A stretch of DNA of 64,000 bases from NCBI RefSeq assembly GCF_041146395.1, contig NC_091000.1, positions 14,336,501 through 14,400,500 of the forward strand, in the 5' to 3' direction. This stretch comes from Eulemur rufifrons. Taxonomy: Eukaryota > Chordata > Mammalia > Primates > Lemuridae. Positions 11,637 to 23,374 of the stretch are shown in pieces. The position numbers were made by a program, and so were the translations under genes. The number at the start of each line of letters is the position of its first letter. Position 1 is the stretch's first letter. A model generated the notes under the pieces. The model had not been told where the DNA came from. It saw only the letters and a program-made list of their open reading frames with translations, and did no database searches.

Positions 11637-11720
11637 TCTCGAACTCCTGACCTCGAGCGATCCACCCGCCTCGGCCTCCCAGAGTGCTAGGATTACAGGC
11701 GTGAGCCACCGTGCCCGGCC
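11637..11720 (-). mobile_element. 84-bp Alu 5' fragment without A-tail
   Basis: On the minus strand this is exactly the first 84 nt of an Alu, from GGCCGGGCACGGTGGCTCAC through the 'CCTAGCACTCTGGGAGGCCG' block to GGAGTTCGAGA, which is part of the left arm including both Pol III promoter boxes. It stops there: there is no right arm and no poly(A). Perfect 15-bp direct repeats abut both ends, so the truncation happened at or before insertion and was not a later deletion. Many CpGs are intact, implying a young copy. The host site on the sense strand (TCTT|CTAG) is not the usual TT|AAAA endonuclease site. This fits the known class of tail-less retropseudogenes. Confidence 0.95.
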
Positions 11721-11735
11721 AATGGCAGATACTAG
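11721..11735 (+). repeat. Target-site duplication, right copy (tail-less Alu)
   Basis: AATGGCAGATACTAG, identical to 11622-11636. Confidence 0.98.
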
Positions 11736-12269
11736 AAGACCCATATGAAAGGAATTAATCAACCCAATTTTTAGCAACTCAGTAACAACCTTTCTCTCCC
11801 ACGCAATACAAACAATCCACTCATAGTTCTAGTGTCTTACATTCCATTATTTAACTGTTATTCCTATGACAGATGGAGTCATGAAATTTCTGTTTCCATC
11901 ATTCATAAACTCAGGATTTTGTGCTGTTTTATAATGCCTACATACTTTTATGATATTTTGTTTTACCTCCTTTTCCATTACTGTTTATCTCGGCGAGTGT
12001 GCAAAGCTTCTCAACTTATGATCCTGTAAACAAGTTCATTTTAAGGCTGAGGCAGGTAGCTAGTTGCCAGAAATATTATTTTTAAGTGCTGTATAGCAAT
12101 AATCTAATCATTACCTTTATGCTAGCATTAAAAAATCACATATACTAAAAATGCAGAGTACCATAAGAGGACGTGCCCGAGGCTGGGGTCCTTGCTATCA
12201 CTTGCTATGTTGAAACACATGAAATTACGGGTCAAACATGGTTGAATATTGTCGATTATATATAATTCT
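11736..12269. other. No gene or named repeat recognised
   Basis: AT-rich unique sequence. Confidence 0.45.
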
Positions 12270-12420
12270 TCCTAATACTGGCTATGCAATGCTGGGCAAG
12301 CTTCTTAAGCTCATGGGCTTCAGTTTTGTCAGCTGTAAAATGAAGGTATTACTTTCTCAGAGGATGGCTATCAGGCATAAACATGGTGATATATTTCATT
12401 GCCTTATTAACCATAGAGCA
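12270..12420 (+). mobile_element. MIR SINE, sense, degraded
   Basis: 'GCTGGGCAAGCTTCTTAAGC', 'GGCTTCAGTTTTGTCAGCTG' and 'TAAAATGAAGGTATTAC' follow the MIR core order (GGGCAAGTTACTTAAC / CAGTTTCCTCATCTGTAAAATG). Confidence 0.6.
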
Positions 12421-12583
12421 TTTTAAATATATATTGTGATCATTATGCATTTGGTAGAGTGTTCCGGGTTCTAACTTGCATTTTCACTTTAATCCCTACA
12501 GTCTTACTTTTACCTGGAAATTAGGTTTATATGGATTAGGAGATAAAGAAATGTGAGAACATTGGCAGAGAAGAGGTTAGGAT

Positions 12584-12617
<34 letters not shown>

Positions 12618-12619
12618 CA
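12584..12619 (+). repeat. (CA)n microsatellite
   Basis: About 18 CA units with a single G interruption near the 3' end. Confidence 0.98.
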
Positions 12620-14069
12620 ATCTAGGGAAATGAAAAAGTCACCTGTTAGGAAAGAAAAAATTAATAGCATCTGTGAGATTTTACAATAAATTTTACAAGT
12701 GATTGGGCTGGTCATTTAGACAATTGGCTGTTGTCATAATTATCATCACCTCCACCCCCTCCTCATTCACGGATAAAAATGATGACACAGACTCCTGCAG
12801 AAATGGTGTAAATTCTTTACCTGGTGGAACAAAGGAAGTTTCCAAAATGTGTAGAAAGGAGTGAAAATGTTTTTTAGAACTCGCTTATGCAGGGAGATGC
12901 TACTGAGGCTTTGCTTTCCTCCCGGAGCCAGAGGAGGTCTCTGCCCATCACGTGGCAGCCGTCTGTGGTAACACTGTTTACACAAGGGTCCTGAAATGCT
13001 TATGGATGAATAGTAAGATATTCTTGATATTATTATAAAAAATACTAAGGCAAAAGTAGAATTTCACTAAATGCAGGTGCGTTAGTATTTGGAAAAATAT
13101 TTTACGTGCACTCCCCCAAGATGAAGCAAACTATAACCTGTTTGGTAAATGTGTTGAACTTCACGTGTTTCCGACACATTAGCAAGTCTGAAATGATACT
13201 TCTGTGTTACACCATGAGATGTATGTGAGGCAAGCAGGCAGCATCTGCTCCTGAAGGGGCTGGGGAGGAAAGACACATGAGTACAGAAGGGGATGGGATT
13301 GTTTACGAACAGCCCAGGGGAGAAGGACCAGTGAGTGGAACGGAGGCGGACCGTGGAGGAGGGGCTGGCTGTCAGGGTGCAAGCCGGCTGCACATGTGGC
13401 GATGAATGAGCTCGCATTGTTCAGGCTCAGGGGCTTCTGAACTGTGATGTCACAGCTGGCTTGGCCCTCACGAATTCCCAGTTTCAAGCCTTTGATGAAT
13501 AATGGCTCAGTGGTTAGTACTCAGGCAGAGAAATTCAAAATAAAAAATGTTCTGCTGCCTGTGACACTTCTGAAGATGACCATAGAGAGCCCAGTTTTAC
13601 ATATTCTCCAATCGATGCATTGCCTACTTACTGATGTGCCTCATAGGAGTTACTGAGAAAAAACTCAAATGGCTTGTGGAATGCAGATCTGTAGTCTTGG
13701 ATATGTCTTATTGATATTCCTAATATTTTCATGCCAAAAAATATTATATATAATAAGAGCACAAAATACATTTGGGTTAGAAATGATAGTTGATGATTTC
13801 AACTTGTTTGTATGTCACTATATACAGTACTGATGGAGTGCGTAGAATTTTACTTAGCCCCTTTGATATTTGTCAGTGATATCTTGAACTTCAGTTGCCC
13901 TTCAAACAAAGATTTTGTTAAAAAAAAGATAAACAGAAGAGAAATAGTGTAAATGTGAAATGGGTTTTATGGCTTGTTTATCCTTAAGTGTTGCATAGAT
14001 GAGAAACAGCATTTGGAGTCAGGAAAAAACCTTATGTGAATTCTAGCACTGTTATTTTATAGGAATAAT
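12620..14069. other. Unique-looking sequence, no gene seen
   Basis: 12900-13450 is more GC-rich than its surroundings and has overlapping open frames of 102-111 codons on the minus strand without recognisable domains. TGATGTCA (about 13446-13453) resembles half of a CRE-type site but is a chance-level motif. The remainder is AT-rich. Confidence 0.4.
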
Positions 14070-14215
14070 GAAAATAACATTGAGTTAATATTTATTGAAT
14101 GCTACTCTGTGCGGGACACTATGTAGAGGGCATCATCTATTGTCGTCATCTACTATCTGTAAACTATTATCTATAAGCCTTATTGCAACACTATGAGGCT
14201 GGTGATTAGAAAATG
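14070..14215 (-). mobile_element. MIR SINE, antisense, degraded
   Basis: 'TTATTGAATGCTACTCTGTG' followed by 'CACTATGAGGCTGGTGATTA' matches the antisense MIR 3' half. Confidence 0.45.
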
Positions 14216-14540
14216 CATTTGCTCTCATAGCTCTGAGTCCCAGCTCCTCAAAGAGTTCCCTGTTTGCATCTCTTGGCCCTGTCCCTCTTCCAGTCTCCAA
14301 GCCTACATCTCAGCTGGCTGCCACGTGCCCCAGCGTTCGGTCAAACACAGCATGTCAAATACTTAATTTATCACCAACCTCAACTCCCTGCAAAATTAGG
14401 TCTCCTGTGCTTTCAGATCCTTATTTCTATCAAATTGTACCTCATATTTATAAAATGTTACCCATCCCCTAGATGGAATTTCTTCCTTTCCCTCTACTTA
14501 CATATTCATTCAGCCACTAGGTTTGCAATATCTCTTCTCC

Positions 14541-14561
14541 TTTTTTTTTTTTTTTTTTTTT
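14541..14561 (+). repeat. Poly(T) run
   Basis: 21 consecutive T. No recognisable SINE body joins it, so its origin is unclear. Confidence 0.95.
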
Positions 14562-14840
14562 CCCAGGCTGGTCAAATGAAGCAGGGGGAGTGGAGACTCT
14601 TCTCATCTTGTTTCTCTCTCTTCTATTCCTACAGCTAGTAGACTTAATGACCACTCCACTAACTGGTCCCTCTTTAAACTTGTGGCCATGAGCATAAGCT
14701 AAACCCTTCACCCTGCCTGGAAATGATACTACATTTAGTCCAGCCCCTTTCTAACTGTCCTGCTTAACACCATCTGTCTTCTCAAACCTCCGCACCTCTG
14801 CCCTTAGTTTTACACTTACCTGATGGCCTTGCCTCCCACA

Positions 14841-15202
14841 TGCTATGGTCTGACTATTTGTGTGCCCACCAAATTCATAGTTGAAACCTAATCTTCAATG
14901 CAATAATATTAGGAGGTGGGCTTTTAGGAGGTGATTAGGTCATGAGGGTAGAACACTCATGAATGAGATTAGTGTCCTTATAAAGAGGCCCAAGGGATCT
15001 TGTTGGCCGTTTCCACCATATGATGATGCGGTGAGAAGGTGCCCTCTGTGAAGCAGAGAGTGAGCCCTCACCAGACACTGAATCTGCTGGAGCTTTGATC
15101 TTGGACTTCCTAATCTCTAGAACTGTAAGAAATAAATTTCTATTGTTTCTAAGCCACACAGTTGATGGTATTTTGTTATAGCAACCTTAGTGAACTAACA
15201 CA
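14841..15202 (+). mobile_element. MaLR solo LTR (MST/MLT1 type)
   Basis: Complete LTR: it begins TGCTATGGTCTGACTATTTG, with 'AGGAGGTGATTAGGTCATGA', 'TTATAAAGAGGCCCAAGGGA' (TATA region) and 'GAACTGTAAGAAATAAATTT' (poly(A) signal), and ends near 'GTGAACTAACACA'. The internal region is absent, so it is a solo LTR left by recombination. Confidence 0.9.
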
Positions 15203-15341
15203 CAACATCACTGGGGAAACAGGAGCAGTCACCAGGGGACGTCACTAGCTCCCACCCTGTGTGGCCCATTTACCATCTGTGCGGTACATTGTGCCTGCAC
15301 AGTCTACTCTGCTTCCTATCTAACACCAGTGTGGTGGTCCC

Positions 15342-15952
15342 TGTGGTACGCAGAGTGCCTCCCCCGCTTTAAGCTATCCATGCCCTAATCCCCGGAACCT
15401 GTGAATATGTTGTGTTATGTGGCCACAGTGACTTGACAGATATAATTAAGGTTATAGACTTTAAGATTGGGAGATTATTCTAGACTATCAGGTGGGCTCA
15501 ATCTGATCACGTAGGCCCTTGAAGCAGAGAGCTTTCTCTGCCTGAGAGCAGAGACACAGCAAAGGTCATCAAGATTCAATGCCTGAGGAGGACTCAAAGT
15601 GTTATTGCCGGTTAACAGGGAGGAGTCAGCTCTTATCAGCATATGCGGGTGGTCAGCTGCCTGTCAGCCAGCAGGGAAGCGGGGACCTCAGTCCTACAGC
15701 CACAAGGAATTGAATTCTGCTAGCAACCTGAATGATCTTGCATGTGAATTCTTCCCCAAAGCCTCCAGATAAGAGCCCACACTGGCCAACACCTTGACTT
15801 TGGCTTTGTGAGCCCCTGAGCAGAGGGATCAACCCTCTCAAGCCCTCTCACCCCAACAGACTTGCAGAAACCTTGAGATCATCAATGTGTGCTGTTTTAA
15901 GCCACCACACTTGTGGCAATTTGCTATGGTGGCTGTAGGAAATGAATACTGA
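15342..15952 (+). mobile_element. MLT1-type MaLR LTR (MLT1C/D-like)
   Basis: 'CTAATCCCCGGAACCTGTGA', 'ATGTGGCCACAGTGACTTGA' and 'GATTGGGAGATTATTCTAGA' open the LTR; 'GGGCTCAATCTGATCACGTA' follows; 'TGTGCTGTTTTAAGCCACCA' and 'GGAAATGAATACTGA' close it. It lies only 140 bp after the previous LTR in the same orientation but belongs to a different subfamily, so the two are separate insertions. Confidence 0.87.
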
Positions 15953-15959
15953 CCCCGTT

Positions 15960-16760
15960 TCTGCTCAGTTACTCACGGACATTGAACCCCAGCAGGTCTC
16001 TCCTCTCTCTCCTGCACGATCAATGTTTCTTCTCTGTTGGACCATTCTCATCAGCACAAGAAGTTATATTATTTCCTCCACCTTAAAACAAGCAAACAAA
16101 TCTCTGTAGCCTGCATTCTTCTCCAATTACTGCTTTATTTCCATATCCTCCTTCACTGTTTGTGTCTCCACTTCCCCCTTCTGTTTTCTCTTCCCATTCA
16201 AATCCGACATTGAGCACTCCCCACTCCCACGCTTAAAATCTAACGAAGGAGCATCAGTGACTTCCTTGTTGCTAAATCCAAATGTTCAATTCTCAGTCCT
16301 TATCTTAGTTGACCTGTACCCAGCATTTGACAAAATTGATTCTTCCCTGTTCTTTGAAATACTTTTCATTTAGCTTCTGGAAGCCTACAATTTGATTATC
16401 TTCCTCACTCACCACTTCTCCTACTCAATTTGTTTGTTTGGTGTTTCTTCATTTTCCTGGGCTCTTAACACTATATTGTCATAGGATTTAGGCCTCAGAA
16501 TGAAAGTCACTCCTTTGATGTTCTCTTTTAACACCATCTACATGGTCAATCCTTAAATTTATTTCTCTAGCCTGGACCTCCACTCTGCACTTGTCTATCT
16601 AAATTCCTACTCAATATCTGCATTTGGGTGTCTAATAGTCATCTAGAGTGTAATAAATGCAAAACCCAACTCCTGGTTTTCTTTGTAAAACTTGCTCCAC
16701 ACATAGTCTTTTCCATCTCAGTGAATTGTAATTCAATCTGTGTCCAGGACAAAATGGCCT
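15960..16760 (+). mobile_element. L2 LINE fragment, sense
   Basis: L2 ORF 3' portion in order: 'CTTATCTTAGTTGACCTGTA', 'CAGCATTTGACAAAATTGAT', 'TTTTAACACCATCTACATGG', 'CTAGCCTGGACCTCCACTCT', 'TTTGGGTGTCTAATAGTCAT' and 'TTTTCCATCTCAGTGAATTG'. The reverse transcriptase frame is not intact. Confidence 0.78.
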
Positions 16761-19700
16761 TGCGACCAGCTGCATAGGACATCTCTTCTGCTGGGCTTCC
16801 CATCCTCTTGGCCCATCTTCTACTCTAATCATTGTTGCTGCAACGAGCTTTGCACAAGTTCTCTGCAGCTCTTTGGCCTCACTGCACTGTGGATATCTCA
16901 CTTTCTTCCTTGGAGGTTTGCTGACACCAGAGCCTGGGCTACTTGCACTCATGTATGTCTAACTAGGAAATAGAAGGGAGCTAACACCCTACAGGGCAAC
17001 CCATGACCTGTGAGGGATGGGAGTCAGTGGTTAAAGGTCCACTCTGTGTCCCTCAGGAGCAGTACATATGGTTCCTCCAAAGACCTCAGCCGTCAAGGCC
17101 CAAATGCCATCAGTTGTAACCCTGCATTAGCTGTCCCTCTTTTCCCCTTTTACTTTCTCCTCTTTGCCTGCTTTCCAAGGTCAGTTTAAACCACTTGCAT
17201 ACACGGCTTTCTGGTTGGTACCAGAAATGACCTTAGACTTCAGATCCTCAGGATGGGAATCAGGAAGTAGAGCATTCACAGGCCAGACAGTGATAAGAAC
17301 AGCACACTGTTGGGCAGTGGGGAAGCCCCTCATGTGCAGGAGCAGAGCAATTACTCTCAACAAAAAGGCAAGCTCAGGCTGGCCAACTGTCAAATCAAGG
17401 AGTGTTGTGAAAGTCAAAATTCTCCTGAGCAGTGTTTACAGAAACTTTTGCAGCCAATGGTGCTAGAGAATTCCACGATGAATCCCTGAGGTAATGTTAC
17501 GGCACAGACTCCTGGGGTCTGGAGCACGACCATGTGTTCTACAGCAGAGCCATGCTCGCTGTTCGAAAGGTGGCTATTGCAGTGTTGCTGGGCCCTAGCA
17601 AAGACTGAGCTCTTGACCATGGGACATCATGACAATGATGACATGCATTATGAGCTGTATATTATCAGGCCAGGTGGGTGCAGCGGCTATGTCTCTTATG
17701 ATGGAAATGGAACTTTCACAATGAGCCCTAAGCAGGCCCAGGGACCAAAGGTAAATTGCATTTAATATGTGACTCAGAATCCTTTGTTGTCTAAGTTAAA
17801 ACTCCTTTGTGATAGCTGTGGTCTTGAGGGGGTTCCCTGTGACCAAATGACAGAGGAAGAACAAAACTTAGGCCTGAGTCCCAGATAGATTGGCTCAATA
17901 TCTTGGTGCTAGCTGTGAAAGGACTGCTGCCATATTGCAGCAGCACTTAGGCATAGCCTTAAAGGAAAGTGATGAAGGGAAATCCTCCCAGTAGACAGAG
18001 CTGCAAGCAGTACGCTGGGTTAGCAGTATTTTATGCAAGTATAGGGTAAATATGGGTAAATATGGGTATACTCAGATCCCTTAGGGATGAAGACCTGGGA
18101 TAACCAACTAGGTAACCAACCCAGACCTGCTGAAGTGATATCCGAGAGTGCTGGAAACTTAGAATGAGTGCCGGAGGAGGGGAGGAGGGACCAATGGGAA
18201 TAGTGGGCACGGAAGCCCACCAGCATTCCTCCTGTATTAGGTCTGAGAGACACGATGTTCAGCTCATCCTATCTTACAGGTTCTGTTACAGACTGGTTTT
18301 AGTGGACAGCCTGAGTGGATCTGAGTGACACAAGTAGTGGGTTGTATTGGACACTTCTTGTGTCCCACCTCACATCCTCTTGGCCCATGTTTCACTCGGG
18401 TCATTTGCACAGCAACCAGCTTTGTGTAGGGCGAATCTGACAGCTCCTTGTCTCAGGCACACTCTGTGCCCTGGAGGAGCTTCTAATGACAAATAAATAG
18501 GTACGTATTTGTGTGATAGACATGCAGGCAGTAAATGGCTGTGAAGGTAGAGCGAAGAGATGAATATTCATCCTCCAGCATGAAGTTTCCTGATCTCCAT
18601 AAAAATTCAAGGTAATAAATCAGGTCATATGAACAGTTTTTACTTTGAAATAGTAAATTAAAAAAATACTTGTCAAAACAGTTTTTGGTTTTTGCCAACT
18701 CTAAGACATTAGCAGGAAGAAATAACTTGAAATGTTTTTCTAGAGATATTATGCCCTTAGAGTATTCATTTTATTTGTCTTATTCAGGATTACATTTGTT
18801 TGTCAGGGTGTTTATATATTTAGGACAATATTTTTTGGCCTTTTTGTCACTACTTTGACAATATTTTCTTTTCAAAACAAAAAAACTTTGGTGTTTTATT
18901 TTGCTTTTTACCTAAAGGCTCAGTAATTAATTTATTTTAGGATGATTTATTCTTGAAAAAAAAATGGTAATCCCAAAGTTAGCCGGGGACATCTTGTCCC
19001 TAAAATGTAGATAAAATTGATTTCATATCTACTTTCCAGAGAAAACAGAAAGGGCAAGCCCATCTCTAAGATTTCTTAAAATTCCTCTGGATCTATATCC
19101 TCATATTCCCCCCTGGTTCTATCTCCATTGAATGACTTCATTTGGGATCATTTTACCATTATTCCCTTTGGTTTGGGGGTTCCTGTTGACCCGAACATGG
19201 AGCTCAGCATTTTTCTTTAATCTATAATGAAATCTTTTTCTTTCACAACGTATTGTGTGTAGAAGATTTTACTAAAGGTTGAGAATACTGCTGTAGTGAT
19301 GTAAAAGCTAACAATTCTATTGTAGGCGTTCCCCTAGAAGTCTCTTGCTTGTCTTTATTAGCCAAATTGATGTGACATGGTTTGTGTTCCTGTGGCCTTC
19401 CTCTCTGCTCCTGTTTACACTTTCCTATCTCTTTGACTTCCAAGTCTACATTTTAGTGCAGAACAGTTCCGTTATCTAATGTGTAAAGCATTTGATAGAA
19501 AATTGGCTATTTTACCTAATTTACAAAAAGTGATTACAAATTAAACATAAAGATATGCAAAAGAAAGGTGGAGGTTGAGAGAGAGAGAGAGAGATTTTTG
19601 TTATGACTGGCAAAGATGAAAATCGTCGGAGACACCCAGTATCAGTATGGGTGTGGGGAAACCAAAACCAAAACAAATCCAGATTGTTTTTTTAAATGTT

Positions 19701-20184
19701 GGAAGTGATATATGAGAATGAGGAAACTACTGCTTAAAATTTTATTTTTGACTATCTAACTCCAAATATTCAAGTTACTTAATTTAAAAAGCCAGATTAC
19801 TTCATTGATCAATTCAACCAGTTTTTCTCAGCACCATGCACACAAGATCCTATTACCCTACTCATTATGTCCATATTAAGTCCTTGAAGTAAGTCCTTCA
19901 TTTCAAAGCTTAAGTGGCAAAGAGGACAAATTAGTCAGTAATATGAAAGTTCTTATCCACTGTCCTAGTCGGTCTAGGAGAAAGAAGCCTTCTCTCCAAT
20001 TATCCAGAGACTGACCTTTTTCATTTTCTTGCACAGTTATGCAAAGTTAGAAAAATTTTGCCCTTCAGATAGGTTTTCTAAAGTTACTCTTTTTGTAAAC
20101 GCATATGCTGCTGTCAAATGACAAAGTATCTGTTATCTGTGGAAAGACCAGAGACTCAGAAGTTGCTTCAACTCTCAGCCACTT
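16761..20184. other. No gene recognised; possible ancient duplicated block
   Basis: Two stretches (about 16775-16890 and 18335-18465) share the exact block CATCCTCTTGGCCCAT and similar wording around it, 1.56 kb apart in direct orientation. This is compatible with remnants of an unidentified element with direct terminal repeats, or with chance. An imperfect 10-mer tandem (ATGGGTAAAT) sits at about 18043-18066. From 18.5 kb on, the DNA is AT-rich and unique-looking. Confidence 0.35.
19576..19594 (+). repeat. (GA)n short tandem repeat
   Basis: Nine to ten GA units. Confidence 0.95.
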
Positions 20185-20365
20185 AGGAAGCACGAGCTGT
20201 GAGGCAAGTGGTTTAACTTGGAAAGCTCAGCTTCTTCTGTAACACGAGGTTAATAAAAACAGCTACCTCACAGTATTGTGAAAATAAACAAGTGGTGCAT
20301 GAAAAGCGCTCAGCAGAGTGGTTGGGATATGGCAAGTAATTATTTTAACTATTTTTTTTAAATTG
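20185..20365 (+). mobile_element. MIR SINE, sense
   Basis: 'GAGGCAAGTGGTTTAACTTG', 'TACCTCACAGTATTGTGAAA', 'GAAAAGCGCTCAGCAGAGTG' and a 'GGCAAGTAATTATTTTAAC' end follow the MIR order. Confidence 0.65.
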
Positions 20366-21849
20366 CCCCATTTATGCATGCCACACTTGAACTCAAGAAA
20401 AGCAATTATCATAGAATTTGTAAAATGAATGTCCCCAGAAATATAACTTAATAAACTACATAAACAACAGTGTTTGAAATTATGTCAACAGAGGCTAAAT
20501 TCAAATATTTAGATACTCTATTTTTAAAAAGCATGAACACTCATAGTGCTATAATAATTTCTCTACTATTATTCTTTTTATTCAAAATGACTAGCTAGCT
20601 TATATGCATATTTTAAGGTAGCTTAATAAGTCAGGAAAAACAAAAATTTGCACAAGAAACAGAAATTTGCACCTTTGAAAGCAACTGTCCCAAAAATATT
20701 AGAAAAAAAATTTTTTAATGCACTAAATGTCCTTAGCTTCTATCAGATATTAAAAATTTTATTTTGTGAGATATAATTAATTTACCATTATGTATAATAA
20801 ATGAAGTATATCTTTTATTCCCATTTTTATTCATATTTTTAGCATATATCAAAAGAGTTAGTTGCTTTTAATTCTTAGAGATACAATGTTTGAAGAAATG
20901 TTAAACTGGCAGCTGATGATAAGTTTAGAGACTTTATATATAAAAAATTTAAAGAAATTATCAATGTCAGAGAATTGAATGATCAAACTTTTAAAGTGAA
21001 CAAATAAAAGTAGGTCAAGGATGAATGAAGCAAAATGTATTAGAAAAGTATTATCCCCAGAGTCCTAGATAATATATGAATGTAGTATATATTTGATTGT
21101 ATAATTCTAAATATAGATTACATTAAATTATCTTAATCATTTATCTTCCTTGAATTTTGCAGGCAATTTTTTTTATATTGACTTTTTTATACTGTACCCC
21201 CTAAAACAGAAATAAATCAATGGAAACTTTGGAAAACTAATTTGGTTCTGGGGTTGGTGATTCATATAAATAATAGTTTCTAAGTATATCAGTTTAGGCT
21301 ATCTGCTTTTGCAGTTTGTTAAAGAATGTATTTTAGATAAACATAAATAAGGAGATTTCCTGCCAATCACCAAGAATCTCTAATAAAAATCATTTCCAAT
21401 GATACTATTCAGATATTATGCCCTTGAAGTAAGAACTGAATCCTTACAGTAAGATTAGCATCTCCTTGCTACTTCTCTCTTTTTTTTCTTTCCTACCTTC
21501 CTTCTGCTATTTCATATCTCCTTCCAAAGGGATTCAAGTTGTTTACCTCTATACCAATGACTCAGAAAAAGTGAACTTTCGGTATCCACTCTGTTGCATA
21601 TCTACTATTTGTGAAAATGATTGGAAGGACTTTGTATACAAGCAATTGATAAACAGTGGTTTACCCCATCAAAGGAAAAAAAAAATCAAAATTGTTATTA
21701 AAATAATTTATTGTACTTATTAATGTAATAGTTTTATGTGAAGTCACTCAATTCCTCACTACAATGAAATACTGAAGGAATAGTAATAAAATGTACTGGA
21801 ATAACATGAGTCTGTATAAAAATTACAATGGAGAAGTGAAAAGATCAGG
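20366..21849. other. Very AT-rich unique sequence, no gene seen
   Basis: Long A/T-rich stretches without recognised repeats. An 85-codon open frame at 21466-21723 has a hydrophobic start but ends in low-complexity lysine/isoleucine; it is not convincing. Confidence 0.45.
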
Positions 21850-21990
21850 GTAAGGCATTCGCCAAGCCCAAGTTCTCATGGTGACTGTGATGGTCTCTAA
21901 CTGGGTGGCCTTGGGCAAGTCACCTACCGTGTCTGGGCTCCAGGTTCATCAGCTGTTAAGTGTGGAGGTAGGAATTCATCATCACTATCT
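21850..21990 (+). mobile_element. MIR SINE, sense
   Basis: 'AACTGGGTGGCCTTGGGCAA', 'GTCACCTACCGTGTCTGGGC' and 'TTCATCAGCTGTTAAGTGTG' represent the MIR core. Confidence 0.65.
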
Positions 21991-23104
21991 CTGGCTGTAA
22001 CAATGTCATGTACAGTCAACCTAACTACCAAAAGGAGGATATTTTACTATGGGCTGTGAAACCTGAGGTAGCTCATTGAGCTATCTCATGTCTCTGCGGA
22101 AAGCCCTGTAAGAACTGCTAATGAGGAGCCAAAGTGCCTCATTGAGTTCCACCTCCAAACTCTATTCTTGGAGTCTTGTCTTCACAAGCTAATGAACAAG
22201 GCTAAAGGGAGAGATGCAAGGAAGCATAAAACGAGAAAATGGTAGAACAAGGAGTATGGTTAATCTATAAACTGAAGAACATGAGGTTGGACAATTGGGA
22301 GTGGCTACCCACTGTAGCTAATTGCATTCTACTTGGTTGCAGTTAGAAGAAGTCTTTCATTTTCTTAAAGGAACTGTATATCAGGTCATAGGAGAAGGAT
22401 TATAATGTGCCTTATATATTTTTTGTTTTAAAATCCATAGTGTGTAAGGATGATTTGAGGGTTATTTTTCCTCCTCTTTATTTGTATTGCATAAACTCAT
22501 TCGATTTGGATTAAATCTTTCCAGAGGAAGAATGAGACCTTCTGTATGTTTCAGAAAACACATTTTTGTGTGTTGCTGCATGTAAATAAATTAAAAATTA
22601 GTAACACAGAGCAAAGTGAAAAGAAAGTGGATCAAATAAAGGATTTGTCATTTCAGAGCATACACTTAGGAATCTAAAAATAGGCTTTGTGTTTACTGAG
22701 TATTAAAACTTAAATTATAAGTACACTGTAGTTTCAGAATAACACTATATTTGAGTTGACGGCATAGCAATCCATTCACATAGCAGCATACAGTGTAGTG
22801 TCTGGCATGCAGTTGGAGAATGAATGAATAATTGGAAAAATGAATGAATTATGGGAAGTAACCGTCATCCTAGTGATGAAATTAACAACTGACAATAAAA
22901 ATGTCAAATTCCCTATTATAGAGCAATGATTATCAACCATTTCATAACCATGGATCCTGAGGTTTGATGAATTTTGCACACTAAAAATGTGATAAATTTA
23001 TTTGGAGCAATTTCTTTTTCTGATTTTTAATAACAATGACATAGAATAATAGCATTGGCAGAAGTGAGCACGTACCAGGTTTACATTACATATTAAGGTG
23101 ATTA
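21991..23104. other. No gene or named repeat recognised
   Basis: AT-rich sequence. A few degraded MIR-like words near 22780-22860 (GTGTCTGGCATGCAG) are too weak to call. Confidence 0.4.
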
Positions 23105-23195
23105 TGAGCATGGATTTGTAATAAAGCGCCATCGGCAGTTTACCAGATTGCCTTGCTTAGAACCTCAGATCACTAGCTGTGTGGCCTTAGACAAG

Positions 23196-23219
23196 TTATT
23201 TATTTATTTATTTATTTTT
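23196..23219 (+). repeat. (TTTA)n microsatellite inside MIR
   Basis: Five to six TTTA units arising within the MIR core. Confidence 0.95.
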
Positions 23220-23358
23220 ACAAACTATTCTGTGTTTTAATTTCTTCATCCTAAAAAGGAGATAATAATTATGCCAAATTCATAATAATCTTTGTTTTTA
23301 TATTAATCCATGAAATGCACCTAGAACAGTGCTTATGACACAGCACTCACAAAATGTT

Positions 23359-23374
23359 GGTTATTCCACATTAT
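23359..23374 (+). repeat. Target-site duplication, left copy (U2 fragment)
   Basis: GGTTATTCCACATTAT. It differs from 23412-23427 only at three positions, all T versus C. It overlaps the terminal bases of the preceding MIR. Confidence 0.82.

Noticed and set aside
12584..12619. CA tract as part of a CRISPR-like or tandem array
   Set aside because: It is an ordinary dinucleotide microsatellite; no spaced repeats occur anywhere in the window.
14541..14640. T-run followed by CCCAGGCTGG as an antisense Alu
   Set aside because: Only about ten bases after the T-run resemble Alu; the rest does not, so it is not called.
14813..14835. ACACTTACCTG as a U1 snRNA 5' end
   Set aside because: Similarity stops after about ten bases; no further U1 match and no duplications.
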